A stretch of DNA of 64,000 nt from Antrodiella citrinella (Eukaryota > Basidiomycota > Agaricomycetes > Polyporales > Steccherinaceae), in the NCBI GenBank assembly GCA_004802725.1, contig SGPM01000120.1, positions 1-64,000 on the forward strand, in the 5' to 3' direction. The notes under the pieces were generated by a model. That model had not been told where the DNA came from, made no database searches, and saw only the letters and a list, made by a program, of their open reading frames with translations. The stretch's first letter is position 1. The number at the start of each line of letters is the position of its first letter. The translations under genes were made by a program, and so were the position numbers. Below are positions 1-11,175 of the stretch, piece after piece.

Positions 1-108
1 AGAAGGTGGAAGAAATAGATCAGCGCGCAAATGCCCGCTCGGTCCCAACGGGGGGAACACGAGGGTTTAGTGGAGACAACGAAAAGAAAGTGGACACTGG
101 CCTCAGCC

Positions 109-363
109 TCAGAGCCCTCTGTAGACAATGTGGTCGGAGATGGCGGCGAGCGAGCGAGGGATGAGGTAAGTGTCGAGCATGTGGTAGTCGAAGTCCAAGA
201 CCGGCTTGGGCTTGAGGAGAGCCGGAGGGGTCTTGTAGTTGAGGACGGGGAGGAGGCGGAGGGAGCGGTAGATGATGTCGGAGCGCGATTGGACCACTGC
301 CAGAGGGACCACGACGCGTTTTGGAACCACACAGCGACGAATGGCTTTGGTGCGTTGGAGCAT
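109..363 (-). CDS. small conserved-looking protein, possible mitochondrial protein
   Basis: An intronless ATG-initiated reading frame of 84 residues. The first 25 or so residues are rich in Arg/Lys and hydrophobic residues and lack acidic residues (MLQRTKAIRRCVVPKRVVVP), which resembles a mitochondrial presequence. The rest is well composed, with a Pro/Lys-rich centre and an acidic-aromatic patch (LDFDYHMLDTYLIPRS). Codons end mostly in C or G, as in the highly expressed genes of this window, which argues for a real gene. I do not recognise the family. It could be a small subunit of a mitochondrial complex, but that is inference only. An overlapping 159-codon frame on the same strand is Pro/Ser/His-rich low-complexity sequence and looks like its shadow. 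Confidence 0.45.
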   Translation of the reverse strand: MLQRTKAIRRCVVPKRVVVPLAVVQSRSDIIYRSLRLLPVLNYKTPPALLKPKPVLDFDYHMLDTYLIPRSLAAISDHIVYRGL

Positions 364-1009
364 GCTGGTAGGCTGGGTGGAAAGTTGGGAACTTTGAAGA
401 GCTGAGATGCTGTATGTGGGAGTGCGAAGTCAATTGAAGAAAGAGAGGCGGTCCATTTAGATACGTCCCCTGAGAACTTAAGCTTGGTGAGGCTGACATT
501 GCCCGTTTCTGATACCAAGGAGCCTGTACTGTCTGCCACGACTAAGCACGTAGACACGGATATACCCAAACTAGTGAGAACGCGCTGCATGTCGTGACTA
601 TTCGATTTGTCTGTTATCATGATGAACCGCAACCGATTGGAGACGTACCTTATAATCAAATCAGTGTGCATGTGTGCTACTCGATCGAGGTATCTCAAGA
701 CTCAAGGAGCAAGAACTGCACACATGTGAGATGTCATCGTGCCTAAGCAATCTCTAATATTGTTGGTAGCCACTGCGAGACAGTGTCAGTGCGTCAGCGT
801 TGTGGCGACGCGTGCTGCGGAGACGCGAACCTCAGATCGAGTCTCGAGATCCCAAAACGGGACGGGCGGTAACACCCGGCGGAGCTCGAACCTTAATCAT
901 AAACTGCAGGCCACTGTCCACAGAACCGGAAATTAGTCTGTTTAACCCAGCAAGCCTCACCGCCGTCGTCGTCAAGCCACCCGACCCCTCCTCATTATCA
1001 CCAGCAGCA
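364..1009. promoter_or_regulatory. divergent intergenic region upstream of RPL30
   Basis: No convincing coding sequence. The stretch lies between the start of the 84-residue minus-strand frame and the RPL30 start, so it should hold both promoters and the RPL30 5' leader. The last 60 bases before the RPL30 ATG are C/T-rich, as expected for a ribosomal protein leader. No defined operator could be assigned. Confidence 0.4.
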
Positions 1010-1543
1010 ATGGCCCCTACCAAGAAGTCCAAGGCGACGAAGTCGACCGAGTCCATCGCTTCCCGTCTCGCCCTCGTCGTGAAGTCGGGCAAATACACTC
1101 TCGGGTACAAGTCTGCGCTGAAGCAGATGCGCAACGGCAAGGGTGAGTCTCCATTGTTACAGGCTCTCTCCGGGGACTGGAGCGTGAGGCTGAGAAGGTC
1201 CCTTTGCTAACTTGTTCTTCTATCTGCTCTGTTCTCGTACGCCTCTTTCTTGTCGGTCCTGTCGCATAGCCAAGCTTGTCTTGATCGCCGGTAACTGCCC
1301 CCCTCTGCGCAAGTCCGAGCTCGAGTACTACGCCATGTTGTCCAAGACCTCCGTTCACCACTTCGCTGGTACGAACGTTGCTCTCGGAACTGCTGCCGGA
1401 AAGCTTTTCCGTGTTGGGTACGTCCATTCACAATTCCCTTCCTGCGTGGCACTGTCCTGACATTTTTGTTTGTCAGTGTCATGACTGTGTCCGATGCTGG
1501 TGACAGCGATCTCCTCACCGTCGCTGAGGGTGCCGCACAGTAA
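1010..1543 (+). CDS. RPL30: 60S ribosomal protein L30 (eL30)
   Basis: Component of the cytosolic large ribosomal subunit. Three exons read as 1010-1142, 1270-1417 and 1477-1543, with GT-AG introns of 127 and 59 nt, giving 115 residues, the usual length of eL30. The protein starts [20 protein letters not shown] and carries the L7Ae/L30e fold signature in exon 2 ([20 protein letters not shown], then HHFAGTN) and the C-terminal stretch [13 protein letters not shown]. The ATG chosen is the first in frame and sits directly before the conserved Lys-rich start. In yeast L30 autoregulates splicing of its own first intron. The first intron here follows codon 44, so the yeast arrangement is not obviously conserved. 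Confidence 0.97.
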
Positions 1544-1730
1544 AAAGGATGTACATCGTCCGCTCATCCACTCCCATCGCACGCACGCACGCGACATTAT
1601 GTCTGTATGATCACATCTTTTTGTAATGCCACATGAAGCATCAGGTATACATGGATACATCTGCACTTTGCATCCTACAATACGCATGAATAAGTTACAT
1701 ATGCGCCATGTCTACAAGAGAGGTACAGTA

Positions 1731-3465
1731 TTAGATGATCATTGGCGACATTTCTAGTATAGCAGACGGTCCTAAGCTCGTGTAGTCTGCCTTGGAGACA
1801 AAGTTCTTCCCAGAGTTGTCCGTGAACGATATCTAGAAATGATGATTAGTTAATTGTGGATCTTCCCATGGGGCGGGACAACTACCTTCGCAACCACACT
1901 TGCACCGAGGAAGGACGCTAAGCCGTCACCCTTCTCTCTGTATTCCGCAAAATAATCTGGGATCTTGAGTACCTTGATGGCCTTCGGTTGTACTTCGTTC
2001 AGTTGATCAACATTGGATAGGAGGAATGGTGCCAATCGCGTTTGGAGGGCAGCTCCAAGGCCTGAAAGAACGAACACTGAGATTCATGTTATCAGAAACT
2101 ATGACGCAGGACGTACCCTTGACTTGGTTCGTGAGCTCGCCGGTGACAAGTAGGCCTTGCCACACGTATTGCCGATAGTCTGGTTCTACTTGCCCTACAG
2201 CGTGACCTGTAGCTGCAGGCAAAGCTCTGGTGTCCACTTCGCCGTACTGCTTCCCTTCATTACCTGGCAAGATAGAAAGCAGTGCTGGGTCGAACAGAGG
2301 CTCGCAGAACCGATGTCTCTCCTTGCCCAACGTCAGGGACATATCCTTGAACTGGATTGTGACGAGGTCCAAGGCTTCAATCTCTCTCGCCCTAGCTTGT
2401 TCAGCGGCAGATGCTTTCGCATTCGCTCGCTTCTTCATGCCGCTTTCAATCACCGTCTTCTCCTTGCCCGCAACAAGGACCGCCGCAATATCTGTGACTC
2501 CCTCCTCTTCGATGTCTGCTGCCTCGCCTTCCGCCAGAACCTTCACAAGACCCTCCTTCCAAATTTGCCGGGAAAGTTCGACGAGAATGCGATCCAAATC
2601 CTCAGGCGCGGACTCGGCACTCGGCGGGGAAAGAGCTGATATGACTCCTTGATTCGAGCGCAGAAGGTGGGCCAGATATCGCTCACAATCACTGATACCA
2701 TACTTCAGCACGGCTCGAGCATTGTGTACGGGGAAACCGTCGTGTATGGGTGTGATGTCGGTGAAGTCTTGACCTATGTCGACAATGACACCACTGAGGT
2801 CTTGTCCGGTTATTGTCGCGTAGAACTGGGCCATGGGTCGGTCAATAACGGCAAAGCCAGCGACATTGAAGCGTTCGAAGAACATCTGACAGAGACGTTC
2901 ATAGCTATCCCGTGATAGGCCAGGTATGATAGATAGAAGAACGGGGGATTCCATCAGAGGTCGCCGCAGCTGTAGCTGATTAAACAGTACATGCTTCCTG
3001 ATTGTTGCTGCTTCAGCGGAAAGAACGAGGATAACATGCAGAGAGACGCACCAGAGAGCTTCTGCCTGGATCCAATCACTCACACCCCCCTCCGCAAATG
3101 GCCAATACACAGTGATATCTTGACCTGCAGCGACGGCATCGTCAAGTTGGGTCCCGACCAAGTAGTCTGTCACTTTTGCGGATACGGGGGCTGTTTTGGA
3201 GGTCGATGCTTGTGGCTGGGAATCGCCGTCGCCATTTATAAAAACGGGCGCAGCGCCGTTCGAGGGTTGGCGTAAACCCACACAGGCCGGGATGTCCTGG
3301 AGAGTGAAAGGTGAAAATTTAACAAGGACAACGCGTACATGGACAGAATATAGTACTTACAACGGCGGGTGTACGCAGGAGGTCGTGCAAACCAAGACCG
3401 GCGCGGATGTGGGTCCGACTGGTGTCAACCATGACGATCACGGACTCACGAAAGGTAGTGCTCAT
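1731..3465 (-). CDS. arp9: actin-related protein 9 (chromatin remodelling complex subunit)
   Basis: Nuclear actin-related protein expected in SWI/SNF and RSC type remodellers. Five exons (3361-3465, 3052-3296, 2117-2997, 1886-2076, 1731-1832) join in phase to 507 residues. The N-terminus has the actin-fold start (IVMVDTSRTHIRAGLGLHDL). It is followed by a Ser/Thr-rich insert, the ARP segment VLLSIIPGLSRDSYERLCQM, the second phosphate-loop-like strand GVIVDIGQDFTDITPI, a charged Ala/Glu-rich insert and the C-terminal YFAEYREKGDGLASFLGASV. The last part resembles actin's 'W.KYE..G..' region, with the canonical nucleotide contacts weakened as in ARP9 orthologues. The second intron (2998-3051) is 54 nt, in frame and stop-free. 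The gene is divergent from ERG7. Arp4 or Arp8 assignment is less likely because of the short N-terminus. Confidence 0.85.
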
Positions 3466-3958
3466 TGTGGGTTCCTGTGGGTTCACAGCTCGTCTGCTTT
3501 TTAAGTAGCTTTATGAGATAGTGGCGGAAGTGTTCAACTTGCAGACGGAGCCGGCGGTTAAAATTTTGGTCGACGCGTTATTTGTCTTGCACAAATACTC
3601 TTTAGCAGAACGCGACATGTATCATGACTGCTTTTATCATGCGTCTTTCCCGGAAAACCATTTTTATTCATTCTTGACGGTGCTCTCCGAGATATCGGTG
3701 TGCGTGAAGCGAGCTGAATCAAGCAGTGCGAAAGTTGGCTAATATCGTACCACTTTAGCGCAGACAGCTCGGACGTTCCAAGTTGGCACTCGGAGCCTGC
3801 GCACGACGTATCTCAGATTCTCACTCTTCTCTCCCTTGTCTTTCAAAGAAAATCTTCCTTGTTTGTCTGCAGAAGTTCAGTCCAAGATCACATCCTTCGT
3901 TTGACACGTCATTCTCTTCATCACAACTGCCACCGTCCTTTGCATCTTTTGGTACCAG
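3466..3958. promoter_or_regulatory. divergent promoter between arp9 and ERG7
   Basis: About 490 bases between two start codons facing away from each other. A 73-codon frame inside it begins with GTG and has no recognisable features, so I read the interval as a shared promoter. The 150 bases before the ERG7 ATG are C/T-rich, typical of fungal transcription start regions. No sterol regulatory element could be assigned with confidence. Confidence 0.5.
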
Positions 3959-6620
3959 ATGTCCATCTCACCGTTCTACCATCCGGTGGACGTGCCCCAT
4001 AGTGGAAAGGTCTCATTTACAGATTATTCTCGCTGGAGGCTATCATTCTCGGAGAACGGAGACCACAGATGGAAGTATTTGAAGACGGATGAGGAAAGTG
4101 AGGCTTGGCCTCAAACAGATGTGGACAAGTATTGGTTGGGTCTGCCTTTGGTGCGTAGCATCCCCCTCGCGTAACAGTACCGTAACTAAACTTCTCCGTA
4201 TAGGACAACCCTCTACCCCCACCAGCGACAGACGCGCTGTCCTCTGCTCGAAATGGGCTGCAGTACCTCAAGAACCTCCAGTCCGACGACGGACATTGGG
4301 CAGGTGAATACGGCGGTCCCATGTTCCTTCTCCCGGGTCTTGTAATTGGCTCCTACGTGACGGGAATGCCACTGCGTGAAGAAGAACGGATGGAGATCAT
4401 TCGTTATCTCATCAACTTGGCCCATAAGGAAGATGGTGGCTGGGGATTGTAAGTATTCATTGCAACAGTGTGTTGACTTACTGAAGCGTATACAGGCATA
4501 TCGAAGGGCCCTCCACCGTCTTTGGAACGGCTCTGAACTACTGTGTCTTGCGTATTCTCGGTGTGTCTGCTGAGCATCCCACATGCGCGAAAGCGAGAGC
4601 TACCCTGCACAAGCTTGGAGGTGCAACTGGCGCACCTTCATGGGGAAAGTTCTGGATGTCCGTTTTGAATGTTTATTCGTGGGATGGTTGTAATGCAATC
4701 TCCCCCGAACTATGGTAAGAGTGCATGCTTTGTTTATATCCAGAGGCTTACACCAGAGCAGGTTGCTACCTGACTGGTTTCCCGTTCAGCCGCACAAATG
4801 GTGGATCCATTGTCGAATGGTATACATCCCAATGTCCTATATGTACGGCACTAAATGGCAATGCGAGGAGACCGATTTGATTCTTGCCCTCCGTCAGGTC
4901 AGTCCGACTTTTCATTCCCGTTCGCGATTATACTCAGAAGCAAGTTTAGGAACTATATTGCCAAGGTTATGACGAAATAGACTGGCCAGCGCAGCGGAAC
5001 AACATTGCAAAACCTGATCTCTACGTCCCTCACTCCTTGATACTCGACACCCTCTACAGCGCCTTAGGTGTATATGAGCAATGTGCATTCCCGCCTCTTC
5101 GTCGGATGGCCTTGAATGAGGCTTACAAGCTCATCTGCATGGAAGACGAAAACACGAACTACCAAGGTCTCGCACCAGTCAGCAAGGTCATGAACATGGT
5201 CGTACGTACTATCGTGGACGGCAGGGAAAGCGAAGCCTACCGTGAACACATGCGCACACGCGACGACTTCCTGTGGATTGGCCCTGAGGGAATGCGTATG
5301 ACAGGTACCAATGGTTCGCAGCTCTGGGACATCGCTTTCATAACGCAGGCGTTGGTGGAGTCGGGTCTGGGAGAGGAAGCAGACGGCCGACAGTGCCTGA
5401 TCGGGTCTCTGAAGTGGTTGGAGCGCAACCAGATCCGAGAGAACCCGAAACATTACAAGAGGACTTACAGGCATGCCACAAAAGGTGCTTGGCCGTTCTC
5501 AACTAAAACACAGGGATACACGGTCAGCGACTGTGTAGGGGAAGGTCTGAAGGCTGTTCTGTACATTCAAGGACACGTAAAGTCAGTCGTTCTCGTTCTC
5601 TTTCTCCCTGTGCCATTCTCACCTTGTTTCAGGGACGCGCCTCAGCTCATCTCTGAGAGACGTCTTTGCGATGCCGTAGATGTTATTATAAGTCTTCAGA
5701 ACCCTGACGGCGGGTTTGCTAGTTATGAGCTTATTCGAGGATACAATTGGTTTGAATACCTCAATCCCGCTGAGATCTTCGGTATGTATTATCTATCTTA
5801 TGTAGGTGGTATCAACCTGACAAGGGCTGCACCTTCAGGCGACATCATGACTGAGCACAACTATCCCGAATGTACTACATCTTCGATCACGGCATTGGCT
5901 ATTTTCCGCAAGCAATACCCACATTATCGCAAATCCGAAATCGAGTGCGTGCTCTCTTTTCGTTCCGGTCGTATCTAAAACTAATAACATCCTTCGTAGT
6001 CGCTGCATTCGTCGTGCTGTGGAATGGCTCCACGTCTGTCAAAAACCTGAAGGTGGTTGGTACGGTTCCTGGGGGATTTGCTTCACATACGCCACCCAAT
6101 TTGCTCTAGAGAGTCTTTCTCTGGTTGGTGAGACGTATGCTACCAGCGATGCAGCTCGGCGGGCATGCCACTTCCTCATCAGCAAGCAGCGGGAAGACGG
6201 CGGTTGGGGTGAAAGCTGGAAGGTACGCCTCGTCGGTGTTTCGTTATGCGATGAACCACACTGATCGGGCATGGTGTAGTCTTGCGAAGATATCAAGTAT
6301 GTAGAGCATGAGAAGACACAAGTCGTACAGACCGCTTGGGCAGCGATGGCTCTCATATACGCCGGGTATCCCGAACCTGGCCCCATTGAACGTGCCGTCA
6401 AGCTGGTGATGTCTCGCCAACGTCCCGTAAGCCTTATACTTTCGATACATAGTATATGAGTTCTGATTCAACGTAGGATGGCTCGTGGCCACAAGAATCA
6501 CTCGAGGGCATATTCAACAAAACTGTGACCATTGCGTATCCACTTTTCAAGTTCTCGTTCACTATTTGGATGCTCGGTAGAGCGCATCAATATCTTGCCA
6601 AGTTGCGCAAGCAAGGCTAG
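3959..6620 (+). CDS. ERG7: lanosterol synthase (oxidosqualene cyclase)
   Basis: Cyclises (3S)-2,3-oxidosqualene to lanosterol in ergosterol synthesis, on ER or lipid-droplet membranes. The model starts [20 protein letters not shown]. It is interrupted by about ten short introns and ends [10 protein letters not shown] repeats are visible throughout: [54 protein letters not shown] and RPDGSWPQ. Typical cyclase blocks are present ([45 protein letters not shown]). The catalytic motif normally written DCTAE reads DCVGE here (about 5529-5543). The Asp that protonates the epoxide and the distal Glu are kept, while the Thr-Ala pair is Val-Gly. Length is in line with the roughly 730 residues of the family. 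Divergent from arp9. Confidence 0.95.
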
Positions 6621-7320
6621 AGGGCGCATTGATCTATAACATATATGTTCCGGGACACTTCATAGACACTCTTCAAGGCTCTGGATTGAGAAACATATGA
6701 TAGTAATGATGCCCGTTGGTCAACGCTAAGCGCATGAGCGTATGAGCTTCATCCGGTAAGCTTGGTGACCTTCATGGTAACAATCTACAAAGTACGTCCC
6801 CTACAATTCTTAGGTCCCAGATTCTCTGACGCGATCTTTTAGAGACATCGTGTACAATCGTCTTGAATACAACCTCCAAACTGTATCCGAACGCAACGTG
6901 GTCGTTCTGCAACTTTGAGATTACTCACTGAACACGACCTCACCGTCGTGCTGGATAGAGACTACCCTAGTGTCATTCTTTCTCTTGAGTTGCCTCATTT
7001 TCAACAGACCATGCTGATACCGTGCCTCTGGCGACTGTGTTGTCCATGTTCATCGCGAACTTTTCCCATCTTGGGCGAATCGAAGCTGTGGTTTGTGAAT
7101 GCGTGGCGCGTGGCTTGGCATCCTCCGCAGAGGAAGTTGGAAGATACTGCGTCGAAGCACTAATCGGTAGTGTCGCATTCCATCTGCGGGAACTTTGGCT
7201 AACTCGTGTGTACTGCGGACAGTAACGCTATTGTGGTGGAGTTCGGCTGCCTGCGTTGCTGCTGCTCTGTGTCTTAAATGCAATCTCTAGGGCGTCTTCT
7301 GCAACTTACTCTGAACACTC
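6621..7320. other. intergenic region with no supported gene
   Basis: Holds the ERG7 3' flank and the promoter of the metallophosphoesterase. Short frames on both strands (for example about 6930-7280 minus) have no family resemblance, no conserved splice structure and unlikely composition. I see no repeat or RNA gene here. Confidence 0.4.
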
Positions 7321-8411
7321 ATGAGCTCTCTCAACTCCCCCACAGCTGTTGTCCATCTGCGATACGATCTATCCGATCTGCCGGCGAAGCCAGGTCCCGA
7401 ATGGACACGGTTCGTTTGCTTGAGCGACACTCACTGTCGCACTTTTCCTGTCCCTCCCGGAGATGTTCTACTGCATAGCGGAGACCTCACACATGTCGGG
7501 ACGTTGTCCGAGTTTGACTCCGCGCTCCGATGGCTGCAGGGCCTGCCTCATCCCCACAAAATGTGAGTGTTCTATCTTCGCAGCGTGGTGAATTATGTTA
7601 AACCAACCATTTGAATATGCAGAGTCATAGCAGGAAATCATGATATATCTTTGCACGACCACGATAGTTGGTACGATGACAACTATTCCAGATGGCATCG
7701 GGGTAAAGAGGTTCGTCCGATCGATTGTACGTGAAATCGAATCTGAACGACATCGTTACAGAACACCAAGAGAGTACGTCAGCGAATGCAAGATGCTCGC
7801 CAAGTGGGTATCGTATACTTGCAGGAGGAAACGTACCAGTTCCAAGTTAAACCGGATGGTAGGACTTGGTCGGTGTACGGCTTTCCTGTAAGTTTGCAGC
7901 CCATACATAAATTCGAAGAACTGATTTGACATATTTGTTAGTGGTCGCCGCATCATCGAAACTGGGCTTTCAATTACCAACGGGGACCAGAAGGAGATCA
8001 ATTGATCTCCACCATACCTAAGACCGACATCTTGTAGGCCTTGATATCTTCGTTAATTTTTGTTTCTCATTTAACTCATGCAGGTTGACGCATGCTCCAC
8101 CTTTCGATATTCTCGACATTGGGAGGGGCAACGAACATGCTGGGTGTCACGCCTTGGCCGGCCGTGTCAGTATGCTACAGCCACAACTACACGTCTTTGG
8201 GCATATCCACGAACACCATGGCGCTCTCATACGTGAATGGACACAAAGTGCCAGTCCTTCTGATGCGAGAACAGCGTTCGTGAACGCCGCCAACATGCCT
8301 TCCGGTCCTATGTCCGTGACTTCCAATGGTAAGGTGCCATTTGGTAGAGGAGTGTACAGTCCTGTGATCGTTGATCTGTATGACTCGCCGGACGCCGTCC
8401 TCGATGTGTAG
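7321..8411 (+). CDS. MPPED-type calcineurin-like metallophosphoesterase
   Basis: Predicted binuclear-metal phosphoesterase of the MPPED/UPF0046 group; the substrate is unknown. All five metal and active-site motifs can be read across the exons: CLSDTHCRT, LLHSGDLTHVG, VIAGNHDISL, LLTHAPPFDIL and HVFGHIHEHHG. Between them is the family-specific block WSVYGFPWSPHHRNWAFNYQ. At least four introns are needed (after codon PHPHKM, after RPIDC, after VYGFP and before LTHAPP), all with GT-AG ends and preserved phase. The ATG at 7321 is the first in the frame and lies close to the first motif, as in homologues. No signal peptide or membrane segment is seen, so a cytosolic enzyme is likely. Confidence 0.88.
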
Positions 8412-10504
8412 CGTAGTGGGGCAGCCGTATAGGTTTGAGTATCTCGCGTAGTCTGGTTATGCTTTGACAATAGAATTACAGCTGTTTAGGAAACAATAGG
8501 CCAGCTCGAACAACCATTACAGAGCTCCGCTGTTGTCCGGAGCTTGGCCGGATGGTTTTTAGTCCGTTTTACAGTAGCCTCTATTCCAGTTGTGTTTCTG
8601 GTGGCGCCGCCGTGACCTGTGGGCCGATCCTAGCCGATCCTAGATAGGTTCGGATGAGGCTCTAAGTTTTGGACTCCGACTCTGTGTTTATTTTTCGTGC
8701 TGGCCTATCATTTCCTACTGTAAACAGCTGTCATGTAACTCCCACTTCCAACGCCGTGATATATCTACGTCCCAGCACGCATACACCACAGTTTGTCACC
8801 ACTGCAGGGAGGTTAAACTACGCGGCAATATCATGATCTACTTCTCGTCACGCAGATCGTCTACCTTCAACAATCCTCCCGGGATGACGTTTTGAAGTGA
8901 CGGGACATTCTTCCATGGCCAGTTTCTTGTTTGGTTCGCGCCTAGTTGAGTTAGAGCTCTCGAATGTGTATCTTGTGGCAGCAATACGCCGCCGCATGTC
9001 TTTGTATATATATCATTAGTTGCTCTGTCTTTTATATACGAATCGTATCCCCCCTACGAACAGGACGCGTTTTGAAATCATCTATGGATGGGCCGGCCCA
9101 TGGCTGGAATGACTAGCTGCTTTTTTGACTTTCACCAAGTCAGCAAACGATGGTCATCCGACTCATCGCGCGGCACGCCAGCCCGAGTCAGAGCGTGTTG
9201 GCTTGTAACAATGTAAGACTTCTTATGAAGGTGTTTATCGGACAAAAAAGCAAAGTTCATGCGAGACGCCAAATCGGCGAGATACGCAGACTCCTACCCA
9301 TCGCTGCGGGAGGTAGAAGGGGGAGAGGACATGTTAATTATGTGTGTTATATTTTATGCGATATAATAAAAATGAAACGTTTCCGAATTAAGCCGCGCAC
9401 ATGACCCCCACACTTCAACTCTCCTCAACTACCTCCCTGCAGCGACTGGCACAAAACATTTACAAACAAAGTCAGGGTCGCATTTTGGATCCTTCGGACT
9501 CTGAAATTATACCTGAGAAAGACAGACGCTGAAAGTAATTAGTAATCATCCTGATTGGGTGCAGACACGCTCAACAGGAACAGAGAGATGCAAGGCAAAG
9601 TCGTGCCCCCGCTATGTTGTAAAGTGGCAAGAATAGCACACGATATTTGGGGGAATCAACAGATAAATTTCGAAAGATGAGAAGTCGGAGTTTAAATACA
9701 TGTGTACAATGCCAAGAAACTGGAACCAAGACATACAGAAAAAGGGGGAATGATCTGGAGCGTGAAATGGAATGCTCAGTCATGTTAGGAGGTGATTTAA
9801 TATGGTGATTGGAAAGCAGAATGAAGAGCGGATAGTATAAAAGAATACGGCTGCGGCATGTATGTGCAGTGAGCCAGGAACGGGGAATGGCCGGTACGGA
9901 CAAGAAAGGAAATAGATCGATCTGTGAGATGAGATAACACAGGTAGGGAGTCGGTCGAGTCGGGCGAGTCGGGGCGAGTCGGGGATGATGTCAAGCGGAT
10001 GTAAGAAGATGTGTAAATCGGAATTACAACAGTTATGAACAAGACGGACCGCATCAGAGTATGTCGGGGTGATGGTGTCCATGTTAGATTGTGGTGTCTT
10101 GACGAAAGGGAATGAATGAGAACGAGGCGCCATGCAGCCAGACGTGCAGGACACGATCAGTAACATGAGATATTACAAGTGAGAAAGGTGTTTGTATGGA
10201 GATAAGAAACCAATTGTATTTGATTTTGTATCAAAACATGTGTCTATTAAAATCCCTACTTTGCGACAAGACCCTCCACGGCTGCGCGGGTGGAGGGTTT
10301 TGGTATGAGACTATACGATTACGAACCTTCTTCCTCAAGTATCTGCATCGCTGCCCCGCTGTCGCAACGATCTATGTACCTAGTTGAGTGCCCACGCGTG
10401 TATTGGTCAGCGTTTCTTACGGTATCCGGACTGATCGCTTTGTATTCACCGTCGCATTCATTCCATCTCTAATACATCGTCTCTCTTCTCTCTAATTCTC
10501 TTTA
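8412..10504. other. gene-poor intergenic stretch
   Basis: About 2 kb without a supportable gene. It is comparatively AT-rich, with long A/T runs near 9340-9380, no conserved motif in any frame, and a short GAGTCGG-type direct repeat near 9949-9985. Minus-strand frames of 110-128 codons at 9571-10166 are Ser/His/Pro/Cys-rich, lack any domain and look like open sequence in a skewed region. A hairpin at 10271-10298 is listed separately. Confidence 0.4.
10271..10298. repeat. perfect 9-bp inverted repeat followed by T-tract
   Basis: The arms ACCCTCCAC and GTGGAGGGT are separated by ten G/C-rich bases and followed by TTTT on the plus strand. The layout is like an RNA stem-loop with a polymerase III stop. 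No A or B box was recognised upstream, so its role is unknown. Confidence 0.4.
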
Positions 10505-11175
10505 CAGTACTGTCCGCACGGACGTGGACGTACTTTGTACATGCGCTACATGCAAGACGTCCTATAACAAGCATACTCTTGCGTGGGCGGAGACTGGGTG
10601 GGAACTCATCACAATGTTGGCATAGGCTTTGGTGGACCGCAATGGTATCTTGTCTCTACTCTACTGTCCGCACGGACATGGACGTACCTTTCAAGTGCTC
10701 AACGTTGAAGACGTCCTACAAATCTAGGCCTCAGCAACCTTCCTGCTGGGCGGATACCAGTGCTGAGTGGGAACTTCGACGCACCTGCGTTAGCCTCGTG
10801 GTCGGATGGACGGCGACGACGACAAGGGGTGCCTAAAATACAGGTCCTCAGCACTACTTCTTTCCAGGGCGGATGCCAGTGCTGAGTGGGAACTTGGACG
10901 CACCTATGTCAGCTTCTTAGCCATAGTGGATGGTCGACAACTACGACGACGACGAGGAATGCCTAAAACACAGGGCCTCAGCACCTTCTTGCGGGGCGGA
11001 TGCCAGTGCTGAGTGGGAATTTGGACTCACTGATGCATGTCGACGGGCCGACGATGACGACGAGCGAACTTGGAGTAGACGACGATGTCTAAAGCAACTT
11101 GACCTCAGCGTGGTTCTTGCAGGGCAGACGCTGGTGGGGACTTGGACTCACAATGTCAGCCTCTACGACGACGAC
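10505..11175. repeat. degenerate tandem repeat array (about 120-160 base units)
   Basis: Two kinds of marker recur. The string ACTGTCCGCACGGAC appears at 10509 and 10663, 154 bases apart. The string GGGCGG or GGGCAG occurs at 10585, 10748, 10867, 10994 and 11122, spaced 163, 119, 127 and 128 bases. From 10748 on it is followed by a related block (CCAGTGCTGAGTGGGAAC), a GGAC-rich stretch, a cluster of CGACGACGA triplets and a GCCTMARAMY-CAGG-CTCAGCA-like tail. The unit shifts reading frame between copies, so the similarity is at DNA rather than protein level. No gene starts close by: the nearest convincing start codon is over 2 kb away. It may be a decayed minisatellite or an enhancer-like cluster. 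Confidence 0.7.

Noticed and set aside
3521..3742. 73-codon plus-strand frame between arp9 and ERG7
   Set aside because: Begins with GTG, has no motif and sits in a divergent promoter.
6915..7283. Small frames on both strands between ERG7 and the phosphoesterase
   Set aside because: No conserved block or consistent splicing; antisense frames overlap each other.
9571..10166. Minus-strand frames of 85-128 codons
   Set aside because: Ser/His/Pro/Cys-rich, overlapping in several frames, no domain and no splice partners; best explained by base composition.
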